64,000 bases of DNA from an uncultured Lachnospiraceae bacterium (GTDB lineage: Bacteria; Bacillota; Clostridia; Lachnospirales; Lachnospiraceae), in contig CAMNRH010000012.1 of assembly GCA_946552115.1 (NCBI GenBank), positions 18,244 to 82,243 on the forward strand, written 5' to 3'. The notes beneath the pieces were generated by a model. The model searched no databases, was not told the DNA's origin, and was given only the letters and a program-made list of their open reading frames with translations. Of the stretch, positions 32,286 to 42,183 are shown one piece after another; the first letter of the stretch is position 1; each line of letters begins with the position of its first letter. The position numbers were made by a program, and so were the translations under genes.

Positions 32286-33065
32286 TTACGCCACCGCCTT
32301 TCCATGAAATGGTTTCCTGCATATCCATACAATCCCCCGTATTATACCCGGAAATACAACAATACAAAGCTTAACACCCGCAATCGTTCCAATCGTACCG
32401 AGAACACTGAGTATCAGCCCCGTTCCAATCAGAGCAAGCCCTACCGCAATCTCCGGTATTAATGCCATAATCCCGGTACAGAAAAGTACAATTCCGGTAA
32501 TCGCCACTGCTACAGATGCGATAACCACAGACAAAAAGATTAAAAACGCCGCCAGCACGCAAACAAATACAACTACAGCCGCCGCCAGCGCAACCGGGAA
32601 AATAACCGGCGCACCGATTAAAATAATTGCAATAATCAAGACGATTTTTAGTGCGGAATTTGTTTTCGGGGGTTCTTCTCCCCCATAACTCCCGCCGCTT
32701 TCTGCTTCCTGATACTGTCCTGTATGATATTGGTATCCTCCTGATTCCTGATACCGGTTTTCTTCACTCTGTACAGTACGCCCTACAGGAACGTTCTTTT
32801 TCTCAAATCTTGTATCTCTGTATCCTGTTTCACTGTACTCACCGTATATTCCGTTCTTTCGCTCTTCCTCCGGAATGTTCAAATCTGCTTTAATTGTCGC
32901 CGCAACCTTTGCCGGGCTTTCTAACTCCTCGACTACCTGATGTTCATTCTCTTCCCCGGCATCGTCGAAGTAGTCATTATAGTACTTCATCGCCTCCTGC
33001 CTCTCAACCACCGGTATATCCTGCAAAAGCGCAGCTAATTCTGTCATAAACTCTATTCGGTTCAT
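32286..33065 (-). CDS. DUF1700 family membrane protein
   Basis: This 259-residue protein has the N-terminal DUF1700 helical domain (MNRIEFMTELAALLQDIP, YYNDYFDDAGEENE). A Tyr/Gly/Glu-rich linker (about 85-130) and a C-terminal half with multiple membrane helices follow. It overlaps the padR gene by 4 bp and precedes the DUF4097 gene by 3 bp, so it is translated with both. The family is associated with PadR-controlled envelope stress. Confidence 0.9.
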   Translation of the reverse strand: MNRIEFMTELAALLQDIPVVERQEAMKYYNDYFDDAGEENEHQVVEELESPAKVAATIKADLNIPEEERKNGIYGEYSETGYRDTRFEKKNVPVGRTVQSEENRYQESGGYQYHTGQYQEAESGGSYGGEEPPKTNSALKIVLIIAIILIGAPVIFPVALAAAVVVFVCVLAAFLIFLSVVIASVAVAITGIVLFCTGIMALIPEIAVGLALIGTGLILSVLGTIGTIAGVKLCIVVFPGIIRGIVWICRKPFHGKAVA

Positions 33066-33406
33066 ACAGTTACACCTCCCTCAAATAATTCATTAATTTT
33101 TTCAGAATAGTTTTTCCATTCCGTACGATATAGATTCAATTGTATCATTCCCTTATCTGTTGTTTTATAATAGCGTCTGTTCCGCCCGTCGAACTGCCGG
33201 TCATATACTTCCAGACATTCATCTTTTTGAAGGCGTCTCAGGACCGGATATAAGGTAGACTCTGAAACATCTATTGCTTTCCTTACGTCCTGCGTAATCT
33301 TATAACCGTATGTCCCTTCTTCCTCCTGGGATACAACTGCCAGCACAATTGCATCAAGAAGAGCTGCTCCGGTGTTAAATACCATATCTTCACTTCCTTT
33401 CGGCAA
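33062..33406 (-). CDS. PadR family transcription regulator
   Basis: This 114-residue winged-helix regulator fits PadR: LDAIVLAVVSQEEEGTYGYKITQDV (about 12-37), then STLYPVLRRLQKDECLEVY. It probably represses its own operon through the palindrome at 33451-33473, which overlaps the promoter. The start codon follows GGAAGTGAAGAT. Confidence 0.92.
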   Translation of the reverse strand: MPKGSEDMVFNTGAALLDAIVLAVVSQEEEGTYGYKITQDVRKAIDVSESTLYPVLRRLQKDECLEVYDRQFDGRNRRYYKTTDKGMIQLNLYRTEWKNYSEKINELFEGGVTV

Positions 33407-33450
33407 GACATCTATAATATTATTTTCTTCTTAATATTATTTAAATTAAC

Positions 33451-33482
33451 AATATTATATATCATATAATATTGTTTGTCAA
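33451..33482 (-). promoter_or_regulatory. padR operon promoter with overlapping operator
   Basis: On the minus strand TTGACA (33477-33482) and TATAAT (33454-33459) are 17 bp apart, a perfect sigma-A promoter. A perfect 10 bp inverted repeat (AATATTATAT and ATATAATATT around 3 nt, 33451-33473) covers the -10 and spacer. This is where a PadR dimer would block transcription, so autoregulation is likely. Confidence 0.85.
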
Positions 33483-33518
33483 CATATGAACGGAATTTTT
33501 TTGCAGTAATAAATAAGA

Positions 33519-33539
33519 GTACCTGAAATTAACAGGTAC
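33519..33539 (-). terminator. Possible terminator after addA
   Basis: GTACCTG and CAGGTAC are inverted around AAATTAA immediately after the addA stop, followed on the minus strand by a T-rich stretch with TTATTTATT. The stem is short (7 bp), so termination is moderate at best. Confidence 0.45.
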
Positions 33540-33544
33540 CCTCG

Positions 33545-36500
33545 TCACAGGAAAATCTCTTTTCGAAGCGCAAAGGAATAAATGATTTTTTCCTTTACTT
33601 TCTTTTTTGTTATCTGCTCTAATGCTCTGGCGTAATAATCAAGCTGCGTATGATATTTTTCCGCAAGCTCCCCGGCTTCCCGCGCTCTGTCGGTTTTATA
33701 ATCAAGCACTACCAGCCCGTCAGGCTCCTCAAAATATACGTCGATTATTCCCTGCACAAGAAGTATTTCGTCCTCCTTTTCCTCAGGATAAATCTCGCAT
33801 GCGTCAATTCCCAGAACAAAGGGCTGCTCCTTTGTTAACGCTCCCATACCGGCGCACGTTTTCATCCTCTGTCCGGTCCGGCTCTTTAGAAAAGCCAAAA
33901 TATCCTCCTCACTTATACAATCCGCCATCTCCTTCGTCATCTTTCCGTTTCTCAGAAACACTTCTATTTCATCATTAATCCCCTCTTTCGTGTACTCCTT
34001 ACAAAAATCAAGAAGCTCCAAAAGCCTGTGATAAGCAGTACCCCGCGCCGCCCCGGAAAGCTCCTCTTCCTCTTTAAGGAATTTGGGAATCAGAGGAATC
34101 ACCTCCGGCTCCTCATAAATAAGCTCACCCAGCTCTTCCGACAGGTCTCCCTTTTCATCTGCCGTTTCCTGCAAATGCACTCTTTTTTTTAGCTCCGACA
34201 CTGTAAATTTAAGCTTCTGAAAACGGCTTTCTCTGTGAGCATAGGAAAACCCGAATTGCTCCTCAAGAAATTCCTTTGTTTCCGAATCATAGGTTCTGTC
34301 CGCATCCCAGTTCTCTAACACAGATTTCTTTATCCGTCCGGCCATTTCCTCCGCAGCCTCCTCACGCACGATATCCGCAAAGGTCAACATCCGAAAATCT
34401 ATCGGAATCTCCGGAGTAAGCCGCATAAGCGCCGGAAGAAGCCAATCCCAATAAGTAACCGCTTTGCTTAGCCGCCCAAAGCTTAAAGCTTCGGTCTGCC
34501 CTTTTAAAATGTCAAAATCATTCAGCTTTTTTTCCAGATTCGGCACTACACCGGTGAGTATCAGCTTTTCTTTCGCACGGGTAAAAGCGACATACAGCAC
34601 ACGGAGCTCCTCTCCCAGACTGTCCAGCGCCTCTTCTTTCTGAATCACTTTTTTAACAAGACTCGGACTTTTCGTTCTCTCCTTAAGATTGATCGCATCC
34701 AGACCTACTCCCAGCTCCTGATGAAGCACTACGCTGCTTCTTGCATCCTGCATATTAAACCGCTTTCCCATACCTACTGCAAATACAATAGGAAACTCCA
34801 GCCCTTTGCTTTTATGAATGGTCATAATGCGCACCGTATCCGACTGCTCATCCTCAAGCGACGCCTCGCCATAGTCCACATCATATTTTCTAAGCTGGCC
34901 GATATACCGGACAAAATGAAACAGTCCCTTGTAGCTGGCAGACTCAAAGGTTTTCGCCTTTTCCACCAGCATATCAAGATTCGCCTTTCTCTGTGCGCCT
35001 CCCGGCATCGCCGACACGAAATCCCCATATCCCGTCTCCGTAAGAATCTTTCGAATCAGCTCATGCATCGGCGTATACGGAACCATTTTACGAAGCTCCC
35101 CAAGCTTTCCCAGACATCTTTCAAGCTTCTTCCTTATTTTTTCATTCTCTCCCTCCCCACAGTAACGGGATACGGCAAGATAAAAGGGCTCCTCCTTATA
35201 CGTGCTTTTTATAACCGCAAGCTCCTCCGATGAAAGTCCTCCAAAGGGCGATGCAAGAACGGCCGCCAGCGGAATATCCTGCTGCCCGTTGTCAAGCACC
35301 CGCAGATAATCTAAGAGCACTCCTATCTCCTGTGTCTCAAAATATCCCTCTCTCGTTCCTGCGCAGGCCGGTATTCCCGCTCTGTTAAGCACCTCTGTAA
35401 ATACATCCGCAAAGCCCTTGATGCTTCTTGTCAGAATTACAATATCCGAATAACGCACGGGGCGGAACCTGCCCGTCTGTTTATCTGTCACCTGATGTGA
35501 TTCGAGGAGCTTTCGGATACGTCCCGCAACCATGCGGGCCTCAAGCTCGCGCTCCGAAAATACGGATTCCTCCATATTACCGTCAATCGCAAATACCTCT
35601 GTATGCGCATCTACTCCGGCCTCCCAAACATCCGGATAAACAGCGCCCACATACAGCGCCGTCTTATCGCCGTAAGTGATGCCGCCAAGCTCCTTTCTCA
35701 TAATCCGTCGGAAAATATAGTTAACGCTTTCCAATACCTCTTTTCTGCTTCGGAAATTTTTATGAAGGTCAATTCTTTGTTTTTTATCGTCCTCCGCCTG
35801 ATATGTGTCAAATTTTTCCATAAAAAGCTCCGGTCTCGACAGCCGGAACCGATAGATGCTCTGCTTCACATCTCCCACCATGAAAATGTTATAACGCCCC
35901 TCCCGGACAGTAGAAATACTGGTTAGTATCGTCTCCTGTATCAGGTTGCTGTCCTGATATTCGTCAATCATGATTTCCCGGAACTGCTTCTGATACTCCC
36001 TTGCCACGGCCGACGGAACAAACTCAGTTCCGTCACGCTCCGTCAGAATCCGAAGCGCATACTGCTCCATATCAGAAAAATCAATCATCTCTTTCCTTCG
36101 CTTCTCTTTCTCAAAGCTCCGCGTAAATCTGTCTACAAGCTCTGCCAGGATTTCCATATTTTCTCTGCACAGCCGGAAGTCCGCAAGAATTCCCTCCATA
36201 TCCTGATAGAAATACTGGGCGCGCAAATCTCCGATAAGCTCCTTTACTTCCTCGCGTATCTTTTTTACGCAGGCAGCTTTTTCCTCAGATACTGTCTTAT
36301 CCCTGTTTGCCGGAAGCCGTGCCCATGCAAGACTCTGCATTTTCTCATTCCGGCCGGAAAAGGTATCCTCTTTACAAAATCCGGTTATCATCTGTTCATC
36401 TTTAAGAAGCGTCGTCTCATACGCCGCCGGTCCGTCCGGCTCCCCGCAGAGAGTGATGCCCTGCGAAAGAAGCTCCAGAGCCTCTTTCAGATAGCGTTCG

Positions 36501-37159
36501 GACGTTTCCATAATGCGCCTTACATAACCGCTTTTTTCAAGCTCCTCTTCTGTTTCCGCCTGATATGCAGATGTACAGGCTCTAAGCCAGCCCCCGCCGT
36601 CCGGATAGCTTCTGGAAAAATCATAGATTTTTAAAATCAGCTCCCCAAGCTTCTTATCATCTCTTCCGCCGCCATACGCGGAAACAAAATCCAGATATTC
36701 CGGTTTCGCAAGCAGGTACTGCTCTTCAAAAAGCTCATCCAATACATCATGGCGCAAAAGCTTAAGCTCTCCCTCCTCCCCGATTCGAAAACCCGGGTCG
36801 AGATTAATAGTATGAAAATGGTCCCGAATCACTGACAGACAAAAGCTGTGAATCGTCGTAATCTGCGCATTGTGAATTAAAGTTGCCTGCTGTTTCAGAT
36901 GCTCATTATCCGGCTGTTCCTCCAGCTTTTTTTCAATCGCCGTCCGAATACGCTCTTTCATCTCGGCAGCGGCAGCCTCCGTAAAGGTTACAATCAAAAG
37001 CTCATCCACACTCACCGCACCTGCATCCGCAGTCAGCATCGCAATAATCCGCTCCACCAGTACTGCCGTTTTTCCGGATCCGGCCGCCGCCGAAACAAGG
37101 ATATTGCGGTCTCGGAGCTCAATAACCTGCCTCTGCTCTTTTGTCCACGCCACTCCCAT
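33545..37159 (-). CDS. addA: ATP-dependent helicase/nuclease subunit A
   Basis: This 1204-residue subunit has the UvrD-type helicase motifs (Walker A SAAAGSGKTA near 23-32, DEYQDSN, GDVKQSIYRFR) and a C-terminal RecB-like nuclease domain with VLDYKTD near residues 1152-1157. With AddB it resects DNA ends to a Chi-like site in homologous recombination. It starts 4 bp after addB. Confidence 0.97.
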   Translation of the reverse strand: MGVAWTKEQRQVIELRDRNILVSAAAGSGKTAVLVERIIAMLTADAGAVSVDELLIVTFTEAAAAEMKERIRTAIEKKLEEQPDNEHLKQQATLIHNAQITTIHSFCLSVIRDHFHTINLDPGFRIGEEGELKLLRHDVLDELFEEQYLLAKPEYLDFVSAYGGGRDDKKLGELILKIYDFSRSYPDGGGWLRACTSAYQAETEEELEKSGYVRRIMETSERYLKEALELLSQGITLCGEPDGPAAYETTLLKDEQMITGFCKEDTFSGRNEKMQSLAWARLPANRDKTVSEEKAACVKKIREEVKELIGDLRAQYFYQDMEGILADFRLCRENMEILAELVDRFTRSFEKEKRRKEMIDFSDMEQYALRILTERDGTEFVPSAVAREYQKQFREIMIDEYQDSNLIQETILTSISTVREGRYNIFMVGDVKQSIYRFRLSRPELFMEKFDTYQAEDDKKQRIDLHKNFRSRKEVLESVNYIFRRIMRKELGGITYGDKTALYVGAVYPDVWEAGVDAHTEVFAIDGNMEESVFSERELEARMVAGRIRKLLESHQVTDKQTGRFRPVRYSDIVILTRSIKGFADVFTEVLNRAGIPACAGTREGYFETQEIGVLLDYLRVLDNGQQDIPLAAVLASPFGGLSSEELAVIKSTYKEEPFYLAVSRYCGEGENEKIRKKLERCLGKLGELRKMVPYTPMHELIRKILTETGYGDFVSAMPGGAQRKANLDMLVEKAKTFESASYKGLFHFVRYIGQLRKYDVDYGEASLEDEQSDTVRIMTIHKSKGLEFPIVFAVGMGKRFNMQDARSSVVLHQELGVGLDAINLKERTKSPSLVKKVIQKEEALDSLGEELRVLYVAFTRAKEKLILTGVVPNLEKKLNDFDILKGQTEALSFGRLSKAVTYWDWLLPALMRLTPEIPIDFRMLTFADIVREEAAEEMAGRIKKSVLENWDADRTYDSETKEFLEEQFGFSYAHRESRFQKLKFTVSELKKRVHLQETADEKGDLSEELGELIYEEPEVIPLIPKFLKEEEELSGAARGTAYHRLLELLDFCKEYTKEGINDEIEVFLRNGKMTKEMADCISEEDILAFLKSRTGQRMKTCAGMGALTKEQPFVLGIDACEIYPEEKEDEILLVQGIIDVYFEEPDGLVVLDYKTDRAREAGELAEKYHTQLDYYARALEQITKKKVKEKIIYSFALRKEIFL

Positions 37160-37163
37160 ATCC

Positions 37164-40100
37164 TTACTCCTCCTCTCTCTTCATGGCGGCAATTGCTTCT
37201 TCCCTGCTCATTTTCCCGATGTCCCGATACTGAAAGCCCGGAACCTTTCCGTCAAAGCCGCACACATGGCGGTACTGGCAGTAATCACATCCGCTCTCCT
37301 GACCTCTTCTATAGGGAAGCGCATCTGTCTCTCCTTTTAAAATCCGCTCATGCGCTTTTCGAACTTTTTTTACCGCATGCCGCATCATCGACTGAAACTC
37401 CTCCTCCGGTACTGCTTTCGAAGTCTTTGACAGGCTCCCGTTTTTATTAAATTTTACAGGCGCCGCAAGAGATTCACCCTCCCTCTGACGGTCCAGATGC
37501 GCCAATGCCCCTTCTTTTAAATTAACGATGCCGTCCGGCTTCAATTCTTTTAGAATCGTCCGGCTGATATCCAATTCGTCCTCTTTTTTATCTACAAGCG
37601 GATCCTGAATCCGATAATAAAAAACCCCTGCCGGAATGACCTCCTTTTCCGGATGCTCTTTCTCCTGCTCCTTAAGAGCCGCATCCATATATACCATAAG
37701 CTGAAGCTGCAGGCCGTGATAGAGCGCCACAACATCAAACGCCGTTCCTCCTGTCTTATAATCCAGCACTTTCACATAAAGACAGTCTCCATCCTCGCAC
37801 GTATCTATCCTGTCAATCTTACCGTTTCCAAACCGGAGTTCATATGCGGACGGCACGAAATCCCCCGCCTTAAGCTGCTCTGTAAGCGCCCACACGGTCC
37901 GGGCAAGCATCCGTTTCATACGCACAATCATATATTCATTGCGTGCAGAGCTGTAAAGAACGGAATTCCCGTAATCCGCAATTGCCTCCTCTACGCTTTC
38001 TTCTATAAAAATATTCCGCTGTTCCTCTGAGAGAGTTGTCCAGAGAAATCCCTCTTTTTTCACTTTACGTGAAAATATTTCCAGCGCACTGTGACACACA
38101 TTTCCTATATCGACCGCACGAAACTCATATTCCTGCCGTTCCTTCAGACATAGTCCATAGGTCAGAAAATGGGCAAATGCACAGGCCGAAAACCTTTCTA
38201 TCCTCGTAATGCTGTCTTCAAAATCCTCACCGTAAAGCTTTCTCGCCGCCGCCTCGGTCAATCCGTCCGCCGGACGGCAATAATATCCGGCAAGAAGAAG
38301 ATTCTCCATCTTTTTCTTCCATTTCGGGCTCCTCAAATACCATGAATAAAGTTCCTGCCATGACCGGTTCATACCGGACGGACTTAAAAAACCCTGAATC
38401 AGCGCTTCCAGTCCCATCTGCTCTGTAAGCTCCCGCTCCGTAAGCCGCTGTTTCTCCCTGTCCTCTGCCGCCATACAAGGATAGAGCCTTTTCATCTCCT
38501 GCACAAGATAAGACGGGCGCATGCTCTTTCCGTCAGGAGATACCTTACTGTAATAGATTCTAAGCTTCTCCGAGGGCTTTGTAAGATTCATATAAAGATA
38601 AAACTTCTGAATATATGCTTCCTCCTTACCTCCCGGTGCAAGGGACAGCCTTTCTTTTTTAAAGCTCTCCCGGTCACGCTCGGAAAGAAGCCCGGTCCGA
38701 AGCAGAGCCCCCGGAAGATATTCATCATTGGCCCCCACAAAAAACAACACCCGGATATCCTTTAGCCTTGTGCGCTTTACATCTCCCGCCACTACCTGAT
38801 CCGTCCCCGGAGGAATCACTCCTACGCGGGCCTCCGAAAGTCCCGCGTCCAAAAGCCTGCAGTATTCTTCTAAGCCGACCGGCTCATCGCCCAAAAGCTC
38901 CACAAACTTTTCAAATAACTCAATTAAAATCCGGTAAATCTGGGCATACTCCTTTGCCAATGCAAATTCACACGCTGCCTGAAACGCCTCCTCCTGCGCT
39001 TTTAGCTTCTTTTGGAGCTCCTCTTTTATCATAAACTGATAAAGGGCCATTGTAATATCCTTTACCGTCTTTTTTCTCTGCCTGAGCACAAATACAAGCT
39101 CATCAATCTTTTCCACAAAAATCACACGGCAGTGATTCAAGTGCTCCAGGTCCTCCTCTTTCATCCCTCTCGTCCGGCGAACCCAGCGCTCCTGCCATTT
39201 TTTATAACCTTTTATACCTACTCCAATCACATAATTTTCCATCATGCAGACATCCTCATAGGATAATCCGGAAAGACCTGTCCTTAAAAAACGAAACACG
39301 CTCTCGTACGTAAACCCTTGTTCCGCCATATTTAACAGGCTTCGGATATATTCTACAAAAGGATTCAAAAGAATGCTTCTTTTATGGTCCATAAATGCAG
39401 GAATATCGTAAGCCTCAAACGCCTGCTCCAGATAATCCCCGTAAACCTCCATATTGCTTACAATAACGCCGATATCACGGTACCGCATGCCTTCTTTCCT
39501 TACCAGTGCGCGGATTTCTCCCGCCGCAGCCATTGACTCCTCTTTCGGATTTCTCGCTGCATAAAGCCGAATTACCTGCTGCTTACCCTCATAGGTCTTT
39601 CTGCTGTAACGGAAAAGATTGTGCTCCAGAAAAGCAAGCACGTCATTTTCGCGAAAGCGGTACGGTATCTTTTCATACAGACAAACCGGCTCCTCTATCC
39701 TTAACTTCAGCTCCTTTGAAATATCAACCAGAGAGGTCGCCATCTGCTTGCTCAGAGCAAAAAGCTGATAGGGATGCTTACAGGCATATGGATTCTCCCG
39801 CTCATCCATAAGCACTGTCACAATTACCTTCCGACAGCAGCGCATTAACTCCCTTAACAAACGCATCTGCACCGGAGTAAAGCCGGTAAACCCGTCCAAT
39901 ACAACCGTACTGTTCTTTAAAAGCCCGGACTTCTCCACCTCACGGCTCAGTATATCCAAAAGCTCCTCCTTTGTGATGTACTTTTTCTGCAAATATTCTG
40001 CAAAGCCGCGGTATAAAGCCGCAATATCCTTTAATTTATAGTAAAGACCGGATTCTTCCCCCACGGTCTCCATCACACGCTCAAGCTCTGCCTCACCGAT

Positions 40101-40499
40101 ATCATACTGCGTAAATTCGGAAATCACGGACTTTACCTCACTGATATATCCGAGCCTTTTCATATTGCCCTTAAGAACATAAAGTTCTTCCTCATAATCT
40201 CCCGCAATCTTCCGAAGAATCAGATTCTTCCCCTCATCGTCAAGAACAGGCAGGTTTCCCCCGCCTGTCTCCTCAAATACGCGATATGCAAGCCGTCCGA
40301 AGCTTAACACGTCAATATTCATAATACATCTGTCCGGATGCCGCGACACCAAATCTTTCTGTGTCTGCATCGTAAATTGCTCAGGTACAAGAATAATGAA
40401 ATTTTCCTCCGGGTGCCGTATGGACTCCCTGATTATCTGCTGATGTAATTGATATGATTTCCCGGAGCCTGACGGTCCGAATATAAATTGTAAAGACAT
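37164..40499 (-). CDS. addB: ATP-dependent nuclease subunit B
   Basis: This 1111-residue AddB has an N-terminal Walker A-type loop (FGPSGSGKS, 7-15), an inactive helicase-like body, and a nuclease domain with VLDYKTGG. The Fe-S cluster cysteines are visible: one at SACAFAHFLTYGLC near 770 and the others in SGCDYCQYRHVC near 1069-1080. It forms the AddAB complex with the downstream subunit. It is the first gene of this two-gene unit. Confidence 0.96.
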   Translation of the reverse strand: MSLQFIFGPSGSGKSYQLHQQIIRESIRHPEENFIILVPEQFTMQTQKDLVSRHPDRCIMNIDVLSFGRLAYRVFEETGGGNLPVLDDEGKNLILRKIAGDYEEELYVLKGNMKRLGYISEVKSVISEFTQYDIGEAELERVMETVGEESGLYYKLKDIAALYRGFAEYLQKKYITKEELLDILSREVEKSGLLKNSTVVLDGFTGFTPVQMRLLRELMRCCRKVIVTVLMDERENPYACKHPYQLFALSKQMATSLVDISKELKLRIEEPVCLYEKIPYRFRENDVLAFLEHNLFRYSRKTYEGKQQVIRLYAARNPKEESMAAAGEIRALVRKEGMRYRDIGVIVSNMEVYGDYLEQAFEAYDIPAFMDHKRSILLNPFVEYIRSLLNMAEQGFTYESVFRFLRTGLSGLSYEDVCMMENYVIGVGIKGYKKWQERWVRRTRGMKEEDLEHLNHCRVIFVEKIDELVFVLRQRKKTVKDITMALYQFMIKEELQKKLKAQEEAFQAACEFALAKEYAQIYRILIELFEKFVELLGDEPVGLEEYCRLLDAGLSEARVGVIPPGTDQVVAGDVKRTRLKDIRVLFFVGANDEYLPGALLRTGLLSERDRESFKKERLSLAPGGKEEAYIQKFYLYMNLTKPSEKLRIYYSKVSPDGKSMRPSYLVQEMKRLYPCMAAEDREKQRLTERELTEQMGLEALIQGFLSPSGMNRSWQELYSWYLRSPKWKKKMENLLLAGYYCRPADGLTEAAARKLYGEDFEDSITRIERFSACAFAHFLTYGLCLKERQEYEFRAVDIGNVCHSALEIFSRKVKKEGFLWTTLSEEQRNIFIEESVEEAIADYGNSVLYSSARNEYMIVRMKRMLARTVWALTEQLKAGDFVPSAYELRFGNGKIDRIDTCEDGDCLYVKVLDYKTGGTAFDVVALYHGLQLQLMVYMDAALKEQEKEHPEKEVIPAGVFYYRIQDPLVDKKEDELDISRTILKELKPDGIVNLKEGALAHLDRQREGESLAAPVKFNKNGSLSKTSKAVPEEEFQSMMRHAVKKVRKAHERILKGETDALPYRRGQESGCDYCQYRHVCGFDGKVPGFQYRDIGKMSREEAIAAMKREEE

Positions 40500-40524
40500 C
40501 CTGTTTTCCTCTCATAACACCCAG

Positions 40525-40998
40525 TCACTTTATATTTTCCTTACCTGCAAGCTCTGTCACCGCAAGCTTCCATACGCAAACTGCCTCAAGCATCCTGTCC
40601 TGGAATTCCCATTCACCGTTTCCGGACGCATGCCTCATAACCGCTCGGAGCCCTTTTCTTTTTTCCTCCGCATCCTCTACAACACTGACCTGTCCCTGTC
40701 CGACAATACTTTGAAAATACGCCGAATATCCGCATGCTGCAGCGGCCGTTTTGAGCTCATAGCCCGTGTCCATCTCAAATCCGGCCATCGGACCTTCTTT
40801 TATAAGCTCCATCTTTTTTCCTTCCTTTGCGCCGTGAAAATAAAAAGTATACGCCCCGCCCTCGCAAACATATCCGAAATTTACCGGAACAATATACACC
40901 TGTCCCTCACAGGCAAACCCAACCCGACAGATACGGCACGCATCCATAATCTCCTCAAGTCTTTTTTTGTCCGTAACTTCTCTCTCTTTTCTTCTCAT
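40525..40998 (-). CDS. Nim-like flavin-binding oxidoreductase family protein
   Basis: This 157-residue split-barrel protein resembles the pyridoxamine 5'-phosphate oxidase-like/NimA group: CRICRVGFACEGQVYIVPVNFGY, then YFHGAKEGKKMELI and SIVGQGQVSVV. Some relatives reduce nitroimidazoles; most have unknown substrates. It precedes addB on the same strand by 25 bp and may be read through into it. Confidence 0.85.
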   Translation of the reverse strand: MRRKEREVTDKKRLEEIMDACRICRVGFACEGQVYIVPVNFGYVCEGGAYTFYFHGAKEGKKMELIKEGPMAGFEMDTGYELKTAAAACGYSAYFQSIVGQGQVSVVEDAEEKRKGLRAVMRHASGNGEWEFQDRMLEAVCVWKLAVTELAGKENIK

Positions 40999-41117
40999 GA
41001 TTTTTGTCCCTCTTTTCTTTTTTATTATACCAGAAACAAGTCCGCTTTAAAAGCGGCTCCCCGCCTTTTCCGCTTATATTGTCAGGGTCTTCGGCTGATT
41101 TTTAAGGTATAAAAACA

Positions 41118-41143
41118 AGGGGCGGATTTCAATTCCCGTCCCT
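41118..41143 (-). terminator. Likely terminator after dapF
   Basis: AGGGACGG and CCGCCCCT (one mismatch) on the minus strand flank a 10 nt loop and are followed by TGTTTTTA. It lies 31 bp after the dapF stop. A second short dyad (CCGCTTT/AAAGCGG near 41042-41056) lies beyond it. Confidence 0.5.
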
Positions 41144-41173
41144 CTGTTTTGAATCTGCTATGCTCTTTTCTTT

Positions 41174-42031
41174 CTAAAGGCTCCTTAACTTCTCCGCAAA
41201 CTCATTGCTGAGTGTTATTTTAGCCAAATAGAATACATCGCCCGTCATATACACATTCCAATCATCCTTAACCTCAACTTGAAGATCTCCGCCCGGCATA
41301 TGGACAATGACCTTGTTGTTCGTCATTCCGAGCTTATAGGCCACGCCCGCAGCAGCACACGCTCCGGTCCCGGACGCCAGTGTATATCCGGCGCCTCTTT
41401 CATATATCTCAATGGCAAGATGCTCCTTATCCACAACCTTCATAATCTGTGTATTCACACGGTTCGGAAAATATCTCGCAAGCTCTGCATAATCGCCGAT
41501 TTTACATACAAGATGCCTGGAAATCTCCCGCATCGGAATAACGCAGTGCGGATTCCCGATATTGACGCAGGTTACCGGATAAAGGGTTCTTCCAAATACC
41601 ATATCCTCATTGATAACCTCTCTTCTATCCCCGGTCACCGGAATATCATCACTCCAGAAAGATAATTTGCCCATTGATACGCGGAGCCTGCTTCCGTCCT
41701 CGTTTAAAAACGTCACCTCTACCGGTCCGTTTCCGGTATACAGCTTAAAATTTTTCTTCTGAATATAACCCGCATCTTTCAAATATTTCGCAAAAATACG
41801 GACGCCGTTTCCGCTTGTCTCTGATTCACTTCCGTCCGGATTCCACACTTTCACATACATTCCGTCCTCTTTTATAATTGGTCCTTCCAGCACTCCGTCT
41901 GAGCCAAGCCCTTCATTACGGTCACAAATCATTTTTACATTTTCACTTGTAAGCTCCAATTCATTTTTATTCGGGTCAAATACAACATAATCATTTCCAA
42001 GCCCGTGATAACGCTCCAATACTACTTTCAT
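41174..42031 (-). CDS. dapF: DapF homologue with both catalytic cysteines replaced by serine
   Basis: This 285-residue protein aligns along its full length with diaminopimelate epimerases: HGLGNDYVVFD, GLGSDG, WNPDGSESE, VNIGNPHCV, RVNTQI, EIYERGAG. In known DapF the two acid/base residues are Cys in CGNG and in ACGxGAC. Here they read TSGNG (Ser73) and LASGTGAC (Ser220). The substrate-carboxylate residues ERGAG are kept. The DNA shows AGC and TCC, so this needs two separate changes rather than one error. A similar Ser variant may be typical of some Clostridia. The enzyme could be a slow epimerase or use another substrate. It stands alone, upstream of the terminator at 41118. Confidence 0.85.
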   Translation of the reverse strand: MKVVLERYHGLGNDYVVFDPNKNELELTSENVKMICDRNEGLGSDGVLEGPIIKEDGMYVKVWNPDGSESETSGNGVRIFAKYLKDAGYIQKKNFKLYTGNGPVEVTFLNEDGSRLRVSMGKLSFWSDDIPVTGDRREVINEDMVFGRTLYPVTCVNIGNPHCVIPMREISRHLVCKIGDYAELARYFPNRVNTQIMKVVDKEHLAIEIYERGAGYTLASGTGACAAAGVAYKLGMTNNKVIVHMPGGDLQVEVKDDWNVYMTGDVFYLAKITLSNEFAEKLRSL

Positions 42032-42183
42032 ACCCTACCTCCGCATATACAGCATTTCCCTGTTTTTTACATCATAACAGGCATTTTTCATCATTTCAAG
42101 GTAAAATACTGCTAATTATATTGCAAATAATGCTCTCCCGGGATATGATACAAAAGAAGAATACAAATCGCGGGGATACTCTT

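Noticed and set aside
33653..39811. Many rightward frames inside addA and addB
   Set aside because: They are antisense shadows with low-complexity, basic products and no ribosome sites.
41174..42031. Sequencing error as cause of the missing DapF cysteines
   Set aside because: Two separate codons differ at two distant sites in an intact frame, so a single error cannot explain it.
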